Below are positions 21,274-32,036 of a DNA stretch of 64,000 bases, one piece after another. Below the pieces are notes generated by a model. That model saw only the letters and a program-made list of their open reading frames with translations, searched no databases and was not told where the DNA came from. This stretch comes from Saccharomycopsis crataegensis (Eukaryota > Ascomycota > Saccharomycetes > Ascoideales > Saccharomycopsidaceae), in contig NW_027043829.1 of NCBI RefSeq assembly GCF_037102585.1, positions 1,488,001 to 1,552,000 of the forward strand, written 5' to 3'. Positions within the stretch are counted from its first letter, which is position 1, and every line of letters starts with the position of its first letter. The position numbers were made by a program, and so were the translations under genes.

Positions 21274-23688
21274 TCAACTTTCAACAAGCAATTCTTTCAA
21301 AGATGTACATCTAGGAGAAGTTTTTAACATTGAAACTCCAGGAATGTAATCTTCGTCATCGTAAAATCCATCATCATCTTCTTCTTCTTCTTCCTCCTCA
21401 TTAGCCTCTCTATTATTACCAAAACTATCATTCATGGTAGTACCAGCCCACGAAGATTCATTGCCACTGCTAAAATTACCTCCATCGTTCTTGGTCTTGT
21501 CACTTTTAACTGATTCTCTTTCGGAATGTCTTCTTTTCTTTCCCTTGTTTTCTGTACTATGAACTTTCCGTGGTGGAGTGATTGGTCCATTGTAACTCTT
21601 TCTTCTAGGAGTGTGTTGAACATTATTGTATGGACTAGAACTAGAACTAGAACTTTCCAAATTGCAATGCTCAGGCTTACCAACTTCACCAAGATACCCA
21701 TAGATGTCACTTTCCACCGTAGTTTGATTTATGGCCGCACAATTTCCTAATGAAATAGAATTGTTTCTACTACCATTGTTCAATGAGAAGCTCTTTGTAG
21801 GAGTGGATGGGAAAAATTTCAAATTGGATTGTAAGGATAATGAGGACGATGACGATGATGGTTGTCTATTACTCATGATTTCTAACTCCTCGGCCTCGGA
21901 AATTACAAACATGTCATCTTCAGATATCAATGAATCAATGATTGGGGTGGCAGACCGCACTCCATCGGCAGCTGTCACAGCAGGAGCAGTGGAACCAGCA
22001 CTGTTGGCGATCCCTGAATTTCTGAGATTATTTTTTTGAACATTAATGAGCTCTGGATCAATACAATTATCAGAATCAAGAACCCCTCTTGGTTGATCAT
22101 CACAGGTAATTACCAACCAATTCACTTGACCAATTTTCCCCTTTAATTCAAAAATAAATGTAGAGCTCAAATTCCCCATTGAAGTTTCAAATTTCCAGGT
22201 ATTGAAAAACCAACTGGTCATTACAAGCTTAGAAACCCTGACTGAATCGGCAATATCATTCGATGAGTATGGACATAGGTCTGAGAAGTTGGCTGACTTT
22301 GTGTGCTGCTGCTGCTGCTGCTGGTGTTGTTGTTGCTGCTGGATCATATTATATAATTTATGATCGTTATCAAACATCTTCAAATATTCCAAAGACAATT
22401 CACTAACATTAGATTTGAGAGTCACGTATGGATTTTTGCAAAACTTTCTTAAAAAGACCCCTTCGTCGAAATATAAGACATCATGAGATGAATAAACAGT
22501 GGTTTTGGCATTGGAAATATTAGTGACCAAATCTGATAAGTTTGGGACGGTCAACTTATGTCTTGGGACGGATATCACCAAACCATACTCTATGAATGAT
22601 GTTTGATATGGTTGTGGAGGATAGTTAAACACATTCAAATCGATCAAATTTGGCAAAGAGTTGCCTCTAATTTTGCCCTCGTGTAAAAGATTTCTGACGT
22701 AGGAAATGAAAAGTCTTTGGAAAGCCTCATTTCTTACCGAATAGAATTGTTTGAAGAAATAGATATCTTTGTCAAATTTCTCTCCGTTGGTATCAGGGGT
22801 CTGGAAGCATAGGGCAGAGCTGATGTATAAGAGATCCATTAAACTATCAATGCTGGAATTGGCCAAATTACACCAAACCACAATCAATAAATCCAAATAT
22901 TCTTGCAAAAGATAAGGATGGTTATCAGTTGGTAAGCATAATGGCAAAATCAGATAAAAACTTGACTCATGAAATTTTTCTGACGCTTCTTCAATGATAA
23001 ACTTCTCGTAATTTGCCCCGGTAATCAAACCATTTGGCAAAAGGGAAATCAATACCCGAAGACTAATGATGATGGTTAAGATATCGGTACTATCAATTGC
23101 CTGGGTTAATTTGGGACCCCTGAGAGAGCATCCATCATGAGGGAACAATTCATTAATAAAGGCTTTTGTTTGAAAAAGTTTATCATGTTGCAACTGGACC
23201 AATGTTGGGGAGAAAATTTCCATAGCAGAATAAGGGAATTTCTTTGGATTAGAAACGATCGAGTCTTTCAATCTCTTGATTAGCCCGTGGAGAACATGGC
23301 GACATGACTTATGTGTAATGCCATTTGGTTTTGTGAAAATGTCAAACTTGTTGGTGTTGGCGATGATCGACGCTTGGAATGCCGAGTTATCATAGATGTA
23401 ATATCTTGATTGTGCTTTGTTTCTATTGACGTTCAAATTTTGAAGTAGTTCCTCCATCGGTACCTCCTTGATATTAAGCAACTGTTGGAAATTCTTCTCA
23501 ATGAGAAAACTGTTGTACTTGTAATTATGGTTATCTATGGCACCAAATTTTTCTTGTTGTTGTTGTTGTTGTTGTTCTTCTTCTTCACTTTCCAGTGTTT
23601 CTGGAGTCATCAATATTTGTTGTTCAATTTCATAAGGGGTAGAAATCTGAGACTTATCAATCTTCTTTCTGAATAAGCTGACTCTCAT
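21274..23688 (-). CDS. MSB1: Msb1/Mug8-domain protein
   Basis: 804 residues. After an acidic, Gln-rich start (poly-Q at about 39-45), residues about 105-460 match the Msb1/Mug8 domain. The pattern VLISLLPNGLITGANYEKF, then a SFYLILPLCLP segment and a DLLIVVWCNLANSSID segment follows S. cerevisiae Msb1 closely. Msb1 is a multicopy suppressor of cdc24 and cdc42 budding defects and links Cdc42/Rho1 polarity signalling at the bud neck. The last 250 residues are Ser/Asn-rich, with an acidic Glu/Asp run (EEEEEEDDD) near the end. A second poly-Q/H run sits near 455-470. The C-terminal tail is likely disordered and phosphorylated. Confidence 0.65.
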   Translation of the reverse strand: MRVSLFRKKIDKSQISTPYEIEQQILMTPETLESEEEEQQQQQQQEKFGAIDNHNYKYNSFLIEKNFQQLLNIKEVPMEELLQNLNVNRNKAQSRYYIYDNSAFQASIIANTNKFDIFTKPNGITHKSCRHVLHGLIKRLKDSIVSNPKKFPYSAMEIFSPTLVQLQHDKLFQTKAFINELFPHDGCSLRGPKLTQAIDSTDILTIIISLRVLISLLPNGLITGANYEKFIIEEASEKFHESSFYLILPLCLPTDNHPYLLQEYLDLLIVVWCNLANSSIDSLMDLLYISSALCFQTPDTNGEKFDKDIYFFKQFYSVRNEAFQRLFISYVRNLLHEGKIRGNSLPNLIDLNVFNYPPQPYQTSFIEYGLVISVPRHKLTVPNLSDLVTNISNAKTTVYSSHDVLYFDEGVFLRKFCKNPYVTLKSNVSELSLEYLKMFDNDHKLYNMIQQQQQHQQQQQQHTKSANFSDLCPYSSNDIADSVRVSKLVMTSWFFNTWKFETSMGNLSSTFIFELKGKIGQVNWLVITCDDQPRGVLDSDNCIDPELINVQKNNLRNSGIANSAGSTAPAVTAADGVRSATPIIDSLISEDDMFVISEAEELEIMSNRQPSSSSSSLSLQSNLKFFPSTPTKSFSLNNGSRNNSISLGNCAAINQTTVESDIYGYLGEVGKPEHCNLESSSSSSSPYNNVQHTPRRKSYNGPITPPRKVHSTENKGKKRRHSERESVKSDKTKNDGGNFSSGNESSWAGTTMNDSFGNNREANEEEEEEEDDDGFYDDEDYIPGVSMLKTSPRCTSLKELLVES

Positions 23689-25152
23689 CGTGATTAATTT
23701 GTAATTGGAAACTAAGTGGTGTGTGTATCAAGAAAGGCACGCAAAAAGAGAGTTGGGAAGAAGAAACACTTAAGGAGTTGAAGGGGTCATGAAAAGGAGC
23801 ATTCTGGGATTCATTTGAATATATATATATATACATAAATATGGAAATATATTTAACTCAGTAATTTATATCCAGGGTATGGTTGCATGTCATTAACATC
23901 CAATTCATCAGAGTCAAGTTAATTAAAGATCGCTGATCGCTGCACTTACTACTGTAGAATCTGAGTCCCCAAACCAACCCCCGACCGCTGTGCTTCTCCC
24001 GCCTAACAACAGCATGAGGGAAAAGCAAGAACGACAGAGGTATACTGGAGCGTAAGAAGTGTACATTTGTCTGTGTTAAGGGTTTGTCTGAAGATTCAAG
24101 TAAGTTATCCGAGAGGCCTGCCCTCCCGCCACCACTCGCAAAAGAGAAATGAGGCGGGAACAGAAAAAAAAAAAAAAAACTTTCTCCATGGCGCACGCAG
24201 CAGAAATTGGAGGGGCTTTATGCGGTGGAAATCACTGATTTGTTACTCAATTTAAAAGTCTTATTTTCTTCTTTTATTACTACAATCTCGCCCATCTATC
24301 CTCAAATATGTCTCAGAGATTAAAAAAAGAAAAACCCCAAAAAGCAAGATTTTAGCAATTACCCCCACCACCAGCTAAAACAAAAAAAAAACATGCAATA
24401 ATACAAAGCCCAGCCACCACCTCACTCTGGCTCAAACATCCTTCAGTGATGTTATATTGGATGGATATACATGGTCATTTTCTCGATATCATAAAAAGCA
24501 CGTATCTGAACAATGTTGAATGTGACATCAAGCTTTCCGCGCATCGATTGTTGTTTGAAGGGGGAGGGAGGGGCAGGAATGTACCACTTCCTTGTACAAA
24601 CCAGCGACACAAATCTTAATACAAGGTGTGGCAGTAGCGAAGAATCTCTTCCCGCCCACCGCCGCCCTTTTTTCTATTGTGGTTGTTGTGGAAGCAGCCC
24701 GCTACTGCACTTTCTGCTCACGTAATATATTAAACAATCAACCCACCGACCCTTGGCCAACCTGGAAAAATTGCACTGATTGTTCCCGGCTGACTATGCC
24801 CCCCTCCTCTACATGCAACAAACCTTGTCAAAATTCCGGCCAACATTCTCTCATGCATTAGGCCAATTCACGTCCCGAAAACTGACAGGTATACGTCCAT
24901 TTTGAAATAGAATAAATTAACAGGGGGGGGGCCAAACAAAAGAAAAAAAAATTGCTGTAATTTGTCTTGAAGATTACTAGAATAGGTTACAGAAAAGTGT
25001 TCACGAATTAATTGGGTATCGATCGAACTCAACGATAATAATAATAACTTAAACCTAAAACCCAATAAGAAGAGCAAAAAAAAAAAATAAAAGAAAATAA
25101 AAAAAAAAAATAAAAAAAAAAAAAAAAAAAAAAAAGAGAAAGCTAAAATTTA
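23689..25152. promoter_or_regulatory. Long MSB1 promoter and NPP1 3' flank
   Basis: About 1.5 kb with a distinctly less AT-rich part around 24500-24870 that contains C- and G-runs (GGGGGAGGGAGGGG near 24560, CCCCCC near 24797). The end next to the pyrophosphatase gene, 25076-25137, is almost pure poly-A. Short open frames in the GC-richer part do not look like protein. The G/C runs resemble stress-response (AGGGG/CCCCT) sites, but this is only suggestive. Confidence 0.4.
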
Positions 25153-27282
25153 TTAGTTTCTATCATCTTTACTAACAGCATCATTAATTTGATCAAAAAT
25201 TACCTTGGCCTCATCACCAATCTCTTCAATAATCCCCTCTATTTTGTCCTCAAGATAATTCCAAAGAGAATTATCATGCTCCTGAACTGAGTCTGTACTG
25301 GAAGTCTCCAGGGTAGAAGTCTCCACGGAGTTACTAGTCTCCACAGTGTTTGTCGAACTAGTAGTAGTCTCTTTTGTAACAGTAATGGTTTCAAAATGGT
25401 CTGGTTTGAAAGTTGGACCAGGAACCGACTCCGGGGTAATTGATGTCCCGATGACTTCTTCAGTTGACAATAATGAGCTGGTTGGGTTCAAAGGAATATC
25501 CACTTCCTTTTCACTGATATTACCGTCACTTCTAAACAATAAATCATATGTGGCATTGGCATCAACAATAATCTCTATTTCAAAATCAACATTCGGATAA
25601 TCAACAGGATCGTTCCACTCATCTTCTAATATTTTTTGGAAAACTAATTCCGGATTAGTCGTCCCATTATTCTCGTTTGGTTTAAAATGTAAAGAATCGC
25701 AAACGATATTGTAAATTTCTGTATTTCTAAATGGTTCAACTTTGTTTTTACCGTACTTTTCAACTTTTGAGTCAAAATATGGACCGGTACCCAAAAACAA
25801 CGCTCTCATTAGCACTTCTGTGTTGTTGTAACCGTGAATTCCTTTGGTTTTATAAGTCCCGCCATTATCAGCCACCTCTTTTTCCATAACAATAGCATAC
25901 CCGACGTCAGGAACTAACCAAATTGGGGCGATCCGGTCATCATAGGGACTATCAACATTCCCAAACAACCATTCTTCTGGCATGTCCTCTTTTCTAAATA
26001 TCTGAAAGTGTGGTGGGCTTGATAATTCATTGTACTGACGCTCCAAATCCTCATAAACTTCTTCGACAGAATTCTCTTCGAAAGGTCTCAATCCAAACAA
26101 TGGCCAGCCATCAAAATGTTGGATTTTACCCAAATCAATTAAATTATCGATCATTATTAATCGATCATCGGAAGTCGGTGCCATACCGTGATCAGAAACA
26201 ATTATCAAATTGACAATATCACTCAAATTTCGACTTTGCAACTCAAGAATAACAGTTTCCACAAAATTATCGACATATTTCAACCCATTTTCCAACTGCT
26301 TCCCACTAACGCCGTACTTATGGCCGATAGAATCGATAGTTGGAACGTACCCCAAAATCAATTCTGGTCGACTGCTAATATCCCGATCTATCCAATCGAT
26401 CAATCGATCGACTTTTTTCGATAACAATTCTGACCCATTGTATTTGTCAAATTCTAACGGCCTGCCAAGATCAATGGGTACTTCGCTACCTGGCCACATA
26501 TGAACCGCGGTCGACACACCATGGTAAAATGCAGTTTCCCATATTGGTTCACCACCCCACCAATATTTATCTAAACTAGACCCGCCATCAACGTTAATGA
26601 ATTGTTTCTCAATGACTAGATCATAAAAAGTATTCCCCACAATCCCGTGCCATGCAGGAAGCAATCCAGTGGCCATTGTCCAATGGTTTGGAAACGTCGA
26701 TGAAGGAAATGACGGGACCATGTATGGAGGTCCGTAAGAATCAATATATAAATTATGCATGAATGGCGTGAGTTGTGGCGAAATATAATGAGGATGGAAC
26801 CCATCTAAAGAGATCATTATTGTAGTTGGATAAAAATCGTGCGACCCATTGTTGTAAATTGGCTTTTCGGTGTCAAACAAATGGGATTTTAGTTGGTCTT
26901 GTTTATGATTGGAAATTGCTATTGAAGACAACAATAAGCTGCCCATGAACCCAAAAATGGTAATGTGGAAAAACATCCGCTTGATCCAGCTACTACTCTT
27001 AGGAGAAGAATCCAAGAAATGGGGATTCTTTATTCGTTGACCAATATCAACATTATAGTCAGCCAACTCAATTGACTCTCTCTGGAGATTAAGTTCAGAG
27101 TAATTCAACCTGAGTGGTGATATCAACCTTTTGAAAAAGCTCGAATGAGGTTTTGTTCCAAAGTGATCATCATCGTTCTCAATTATTAGAGAATTTGCGA
27201 CCGGTTGGTGAATGATAATGTCATCCTCGTCAGAATCATCGAGATCAGTTATAGGAATATCAATGTCATGAGGGGTGTTCAT
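25153..27282 (-). CDS. NPP1: Type II membrane nucleotide pyrophosphatase/phosphodiesterase
   Basis: 709 residues from ATG 27282 (MNTPHDIDIPITDLDDSDED). The short acidic cytosolic N-terminus is followed by a membrane anchor at about 104-124 (IFGFMGSLLLSSIAIS). The catalytic domain starts near 153: TTIMISLDGFHPHY carries the metal-binding Asp160, and SFPSSTFPNHWTMATG the nucleophile Thr196. DSIGHKYG, VSDHGM and the GIHGYNN motif complete the alkaline-phosphatase-type metal sites. Yeast Npp1 and Npp2 hydrolyse extracellular nucleotides and are induced by phosphate starvation. The Ser/Thr-rich tail (residues about 630-690) could be O-mannosylated. Several N-glycosylation sites are visible. NPP2 is an equally possible orthologue. 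Confidence 0.85.
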   Translation of the reverse strand: MNTPHDIDIPITDLDDSDEDDIIIHQPVANSLIIENDDDHFGTKPHSSFFKRLISPLRLNYSELNLQRESIELADYNVDIGQRIKNPHFLDSSPKSSSWIKRMFFHITIFGFMGSLLLSSIAISNHKQDQLKSHLFDTEKPIYNNGSHDFYPTTIMISLDGFHPHYISPQLTPFMHNLYIDSYGPPYMVPSFPSSTFPNHWTMATGLLPAWHGIVGNTFYDLVIEKQFINVDGGSSLDKYWWGGEPIWETAFYHGVSTAVHMWPGSEVPIDLGRPLEFDKYNGSELLSKKVDRLIDWIDRDISSRPELILGYVPTIDSIGHKYGVSGKQLENGLKYVDNFVETVILELQSRNLSDIVNLIIVSDHGMAPTSDDRLIMIDNLIDLGKIQHFDGWPLFGLRPFEENSVEEVYEDLERQYNELSSPPHFQIFRKEDMPEEWLFGNVDSPYDDRIAPIWLVPDVGYAIVMEKEVADNGGTYKTKGIHGYNNTEVLMRALFLGTGPYFDSKVEKYGKNKVEPFRNTEIYNIVCDSLHFKPNENNGTTNPELVFQKILEDEWNDPVDYPNVDFEIEIIVDANATYDLLFRSDGNISEKEVDIPLNPTSSLLSTEEVIGTSITPESVPGPTFKPDHFETITVTKETTTSSTNTVETSNSVETSTLETSSTDSVQEHDNSLWNYLEDKIEGIIEEIGDEAKVIFDQINDAVSKDDRN

Positions 27283-27841
27283 TTTGTATACTAATAATAC
27301 CGATATATAAAATAAAATAGTATTTATTGTTTTTCCCCTTCTTCCGACAAAAAGTAGACAACAAAGGTCAAAAATGAACAAATAGAGGAAAAACGTAAGT
27401 AGATAGATAGATCATCCCAAAAACGGAAAATCAAAAAAAAAAAAAAAAAATAAAAAAAATGAACAAAATAAACCCAAACATCACTAGTGTCAAATGGACT
27501 AGAAATTGTTGAGCATCTTATAAGTTAGCATCCTGGGAAGTTACAGTTAAATCACTATCATATATTTCAAGCGTTCGTTATTAGTTGATGTATATTACCT
27601 AGGATGATAATTAGTTGATTCTGTTTACTATCTACAAGCTAAGGTAAGCGGGTTGCGAGAGACCCTTAAATAGTAATCCCTTCCTTCAATGATCTACATT
27701 CAGTAATATACACATATATATTAAATGATAGTAATGGCAATTTACTCCTACTATATGGCAACAAAAAAAAAGAGGTTGATTATTCATGTGTGAATACTTT
27801 TTCAAATGGTATGTTGATATAATACAAAAATATTTATCCAA
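27283..27841. promoter_or_regulatory. NPP1 promoter side of a tRNA-containing gap
   Basis: AT-rich promoter sequence upstream of NPP1, with a poly-A tract at 27436-27460. Apart from the tRNA-Met gene that borders it, no gene or clear binding site can be supported. Confidence 0.4.
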
Positions 27842-27926
27842 TGCCCCCACCGAGGCTCGAACTCGGGACCTTTACATTGCAACACAGTTATGAGTGTAAC
27901 GCGACCACCAACTGCGCCATAGGGGC
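27842..27926 (-). tRNA. tRNA-Met (CAU), elongator, with an 11-nt intron
   Basis: The minus strand folds as a tRNA. The acceptor stem GCCCCTA pairs with TGGGGGC plus discriminator A. The T arm is CCGAG-TTCGAGC-CTCGG. The anticodon stem TTACA pairs with TGTAA around the loop CTCATA...A, with CAT at 27892-27890. Eleven extra bases (27888-27878) lie one base 3' of the anticodon, the normal site of a nuclear tRNA intron. The G1-C72 pair and intact TTCGA loop mark it as the elongator, not the initiator, which in yeast has A1-U72 and AUCG. Confidence 0.9.
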
Positions 27927-28774
27927 GGATGTTATAAGGGCTTTCTCTCCTTTTTAGATCAAATTAATATGTCCTTATACCGGGTAACCTCAATTTTCTA
28001 AATGTTATTTTCTTTAATTTTTCAATGCTTTTAGTCTCTTTCGTGCCAATATGGTAGTATATATCAGTAAAAGCAATAAATATTTTGTTGTAAACCTTTT
28101 TTGTTTTAGAAAAAGGGTTGTATTATGGCCCGTCATCCACAAAACCATGAAACAAATGCCCTGTTAATGTTGCGCTGTTAGTATTTAGTGTGCGTTTTAT
28201 TTTTTTTTTTTTTTTTTTTTTTGAAGTACCAACATTAAGTAACCGTCAAGGGTTTGACACCTGTTGAAATACTTCACAGCGGATAATAATCTCCCAATTG
28301 TGGTATCGAAATTTTCTATCCTCTTGCGTTAGTTTTATTCAATTAATTATTAAATATTTATTGAAGTTTACCGTGTAGATAGTGAGAGCTGTATCGCTGC
28401 ATCCACATCGACCTCATAAATTAGCTGGTGATGTTTTATATACAAAAGTAAGTTTCTAGTCACAAATAGTTAATATGTATAGCGGAAATGTTCTTTATCT
28501 CTACCCTTAACTCCTGAATTCTTTTTTCATTTTTTTTTTTTTTTGTTCAAGAACTCGCCTCAAAACTTCAGGAAAGCCCTTTCTCGATCGTTCATCCACC
28601 AGCGTGGATCCTGCGCCCAATGTGAAACCAATAGAAAAAAAAAAAAAAATACGGAGTTCAAATGTTTGTATTCCTTTGTACTAGACTGCTCTCAAGCTAT
28701 TTAGTTTACTATAGTATATTATGGATTGTTAATAATATTATCGGTCTTAGAAAAGAAAGAAAAAGGAAAGAAAA
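27927..28774. promoter_or_regulatory. Promoter region of the DAS2-like gene
   Basis: About 850 bases between tRNA-Met and the next start codon, with T runs at about 28200-28222 and 28528-28544 and an A run at 28636-28649. Nothing else in it resembles a gene. Confidence 0.35.
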
Positions 28775-29788
28775 ATGTCTCCAATAAGTGTGCCTAGTCG
28801 AAAGGATTCATCAGCATCATCATGTGCAATTATCTTGATTGGTGGTGGACAATCAAGTGGGAAATCCACAGCCTCTAGAATAATAGCCAGAGAACTAGAG
28901 GAGTCTCTCATATTGAAAGATCTAATCGAAATCAAATTAATAGATATGGACGATTACCTATTCCTGAAATTGAATGCGGTGCAGAGCAACGTTGTCGGTG
29001 GTGATGATAAAGTAATCAATGATGGTATGAATGATTTAAGATTATCTGCTACAGATTTGCAAGATTTGGATAATGAAATGATTGAGTCTACTGGTAAAAG
29101 TAATGAAATGACGGAGATGATCAAAAATAAAAATGTTCTGATTTTGTTACCAAATAGATTCAATTTCAAAAAGCTTAGGGAGGATATTATTAACTATTCC
29201 AAACACTCGGCGAGCAAGAAATTCCCAATATTTATCGTCCATGGGTTATATGCCTTATATGATAAGCAATTGAACAAGTTGGCACTTATGAAAATTTTCA
29301 TCGATATTGATGCTGACACGAGATTGGTTAGATGGATTCAGAATGATACCGTCAAAAATAAACTTCCTTTGGAGGATGTGATAGATCAATACTTGAAATT
29401 TTCTAGACCAGAATTTGCTGAGTTTATCTTTCCTACTAAAGAAAACTCCGATACGATATTGACTAGAGGGGCAGAAATCGATGATACTGGTATCATCTTG
29501 ATCTGTGATGGATTGGTTCCATTTATTGTCCAGAAAATCAAGAAACTCAATGCGAAAACTACTGCAAACGAGCTTAAGGATATCGATGATTTTAAGAAAG
29601 ATGCTTCAGCTAATACTCACGCAGGATCTAATAGTGAAGGTGAGCAAATTACCACTGTTACGACTAATACCAGCAGCGATGAAAACGATGAGCCAAAGGA
29701 AAAGTTGGATGTTAGTGGGTTACACACTTTAAACATTAAGGGAGAAGAATTTACAGATCAAAGAGGCAGATTTTATGATTTAACTTAA
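28775..29788 (+). CDS. DAS2: Uridine-kinase-like P-loop protein, DAS2-like
   Basis: 337 residues. IILIGGGQSSGKSTASRI at residues about 19-36 is a P-loop (Walker A) of the uridine kinase/phosphoribulokinase family. The LIDMDDYLF segment follows where the Walker B-like Asp lies, and FIVHGLYALYD and IDADTRLVRWIQND occur in the usual order. These features match S. cerevisiae Das2 (232 residues), a putative uridine kinase whose loss affects transcription elongation phenotypes. The extra length comes from an insertion at about 68-105 and a charged, Thr/Ser-rich C-terminal tail (about 265-320). Catalytic activity on uridine has not been shown for the family. Confidence 0.65.
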   Translation: MSPISVPSRKDSSASSCAIILIGGGQSSGKSTASRIIARELEESLILKDLIEIKLIDMDDYLFLKLNAVQSNVVGGDDKVINDGMNDLRLSATDLQDLDNEMIESTGKSNEMTEMIKNKNVLILLPNRFNFKKLREDIINYSKHSASKKFPIFIVHGLYALYDKQLNKLALMKIFIDIDADTRLVRWIQNDTVKNKLPLEDVIDQYLKFSRPEFAEFIFPTKENSDTILTRGAEIDDTGIILICDGLVPFIVQKIKKLNAKTTANELKDIDDFKKDASANTHAGSNSEGEQITTVTTNTSSDENDEPKEKLDVSGLHTLNIKGEEFTDQRGRFYDLT

Positions 29789-30323
29789 GAAGTAGGTCAC
29801 TGCTCTTATTCTATGTCTTCTGTTGATATCAAGGATCTCTTAGCATTTTATATTCCAATGATATTTCAAGCAAAAATGTTTGAAAATATGCATCTTTAAT
29901 AATTTCGGTATTGTAGCTTCTTTGTTTATGTACAAGCTTCCACGAGGCAATCATTCCTGTGAAGCACTTCGTTGGTTCTAAAAGAGATATAACTCAAAAA
30001 AATTCGAAACAGTTGGGTTTGGTAAGCAGCCCCAGAGTCATGGTTAGATATTGTGAAGAATCAAAAAAAAAAAAAAAAAAAAATCAAATAGTGACAATAT
30101 ACCCTATAAGTACCATAATTTTTGGTATAGGGGCCAGTTGTACCTCCCTCCCAAGGTTAATATCCAATATCACTCACGTGCCTGCTGATCTAAAACGATT
30201 TTTTACCAAATCAAAAAAAAAAATTTTTTACAAAGACGTACTTTGGATATAATTCAAACAATTATTTTTGCTTTAACAATAGGGCTACAACTATTTGTCA
30301 GATCAAAAGATTAAAATTTCATT
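29789..30323. promoter_or_regulatory. DAS2-like 3' flank and TIF3 promoter
   Basis: An A run at about 30063-30082 and a second A/T run near 30212-30228 lie in an otherwise AT-rich spacer. The 97-codon open frame across it starts at a GTG and consists mostly of Lys-rich poly-A translation, so I do not count it as a gene. Confidence 0.4.
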
Positions 30324-31794
30324 ATGGGTATGTTTTGAATTTGTCCACATAGTGTTCTAGATATGTGATAAATGATCTTTCTGACATTTCTTCATTTAAC
30401 TCCAATTTTTTTTTTTTATTTTTTTTTTTTTTTTTTTCCTCCCGAATTTCTAGCAGATGTTATGTAGGATCAATTATTCTAACATCCAACCAGCACCAAA
30501 AAAACAAAAGGCCCAAAAAGTCTCCTTGGCTACTTTCCTTGGAGATGACAGCTTAGGAGACTGGGCTGATGAAGATATTGATTACTCATCTATTTCTGTC
30601 CCAGTCCAAACTACCAAATCGACTTTTGAACCTAATTCCTTCGAATCAAAACCTTTCGAGAGCCAACGTCCACAAAGAGAAGAATACCCTGTCCCAGAAG
30701 TTCCTCCATTCAAGGCTAGACTTAACAACTTGTCATGGGATGTCACCGAAGATGATGTTATTAACCATTTTGAAAATAATTTGGGTCAAGAATCTTTCAG
30801 TAACTTTTATGCTCCAAAAGAAGGAGACAGATTGAAGGGTTTCGCTTTCATCACTTTCAACACTAAGGATTTGTTGGTACAAGCTTTGGACATGTCCGGT
30901 AGTGAATTGAACGGTAGAAGAGTGTATGTTGCTGTTGCTGCCCCAGATAGAAATAACGATAGAAGACCTCCAAGAGAAGACTTCGATTGGGGTGCCAGAA
31001 GAGGTCCTTTAGCTGCTAGAGAAGACAATGACTTTGAAAGAAGACCAAGAGGCGAACCAAGGGAAAGACGTGAAGAACAAGACTTCGACTGGGGCGCTAG
31101 AAAGGGTCCTTTGGCTGCTAGAGAAGACAACGACTTTGAAAGAAGACCAAGAGGCGAACCAAGAGAAAGACGTGAAGAAAAAGATTTTGATTGGGGTGCT
31201 AGAAAGGGTCCTTTGGCTGCTAGAGAAGACAATGACTTTGAAAGAAGACCAAGAGGCGAGCCAAGAGAAAGACGTGAAGAAAAAGATTTTGATTGGGGTG
31301 CTAGAAAGGGTCCTTTGGCTGCTAGAGAAGACAATGACTTTGAAAGAAGACCAAGAGGCGAGCCAAGGGAAAGACGTGAAGAAAAAGACTTCGACTGGGG
31401 TGCTAGAAAGGGTCCTTTGGCTGCTAGAGAAGACGGCGACTTCGAAAGAAAGCCAAGAAGAGAACCAAGAGAACCAAGAGAAAAGCGTGAGGAGCAAGAT
31501 TTCGACTGGGGTGCCAGAAGAGGCCCATTACCAGCCAAAGAAAAGAGTTCTGGTAGAAGCAATTCTGGTAGAGGGGGCAAACAAGAAGACAACTTGGATT
31601 GGTCAAGTGCTAGAACTAGTAAATTTGTTCCAGCTAGAAGAAGTTCCAACAAACCAAAAGAAACTGAAACCAAAGAAGCTAGCCCAGCAAAGCCAGCTAG
31701 ATCAATGTATGATGTTTTAGCTGATCAAAACGACAATGAAGAAGATGAAGAAACTGAAGAATTGACCAAGAAAACTGGTGAAGTTAGTATTTGA
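30324..31794 (+). CDS. TIF3: Translation initiation factor eIF4B
   Basis: Two exons: 30324-30327 (only ATGG) and 30494-31794. The donor GTATGT is at 30328, the TTCTAAC branch at 30477-30483 and the CAG acceptor ends at 30493. The intron is 166 nt. Splicing yields MAPKKQKAQKVSLATFLGDD, matching the MAPPKK...LTSFLNDD start of S. cerevisiae Tif3; the unspliced frame begins with an unrelated sequence. The protein is 434 residues. An RRM lies at about 75-148 (ARLNNLSWDVTEDDV, GFAFITFNT). It is followed by Arg/Asp/Glu-rich tandem repeats of the DFDWGAR type, as in Tif3, then a basic C-terminus. eIF4B helps eIF4A unwind mRNA leaders and promotes 40S loading. Confidence 0.92.
30979..31548 (+). repeat. 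Near-identical 102-bp tandem repeats in TIF3
   Basis: Units start at 30979, 31081, 31183, 31285 (102 bp each, 34 residues: DFDWGARKGPLAARED and DFERRPRGEPRERREEK) and 31387 (111 bp). A partial, diverged sixth unit begins at 31498, and a last degenerate one (NLDWSSARTSKFVPARR) follows. Units 2 to 4 differ at only a few third positions, so they appear recently duplicated or homogenised. S. cerevisiae Tif3 has seven 26-residue repeats here, so both the unit length and its sequence are lineage-specific. Confidence 0.9.
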
Positions 31795-32036
31795 TCAACG
31801 GTTGATTTTTAAATGTATCTATATTATTTTTATATCATGCTTTTCTTTTCTATATTTCTTTTTTTATAATTTACCATGTTTATTGTCTTATATTTTTTTT
31901 GCCAAAAAAAAAACTCATTATTTATGTCTTGAGCTGTGATAAAGTTGATTGTATGTCACTAAATCACAATTTGTCTGTAGACATGGGAGCTCCCAATTTC
32001 AACTATAATAATAGAGTATGTTATGTCAGTTTATCT

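Noticed and set aside
30807-31673. Antisense frame of 288 codons and a plus-strand alternative frame (31028-31720) within TIF3
   Set aside because: Both arise because the tandem repeat unit is a multiple of three, which keeps all frames open. Their translations merely repeat with the array.
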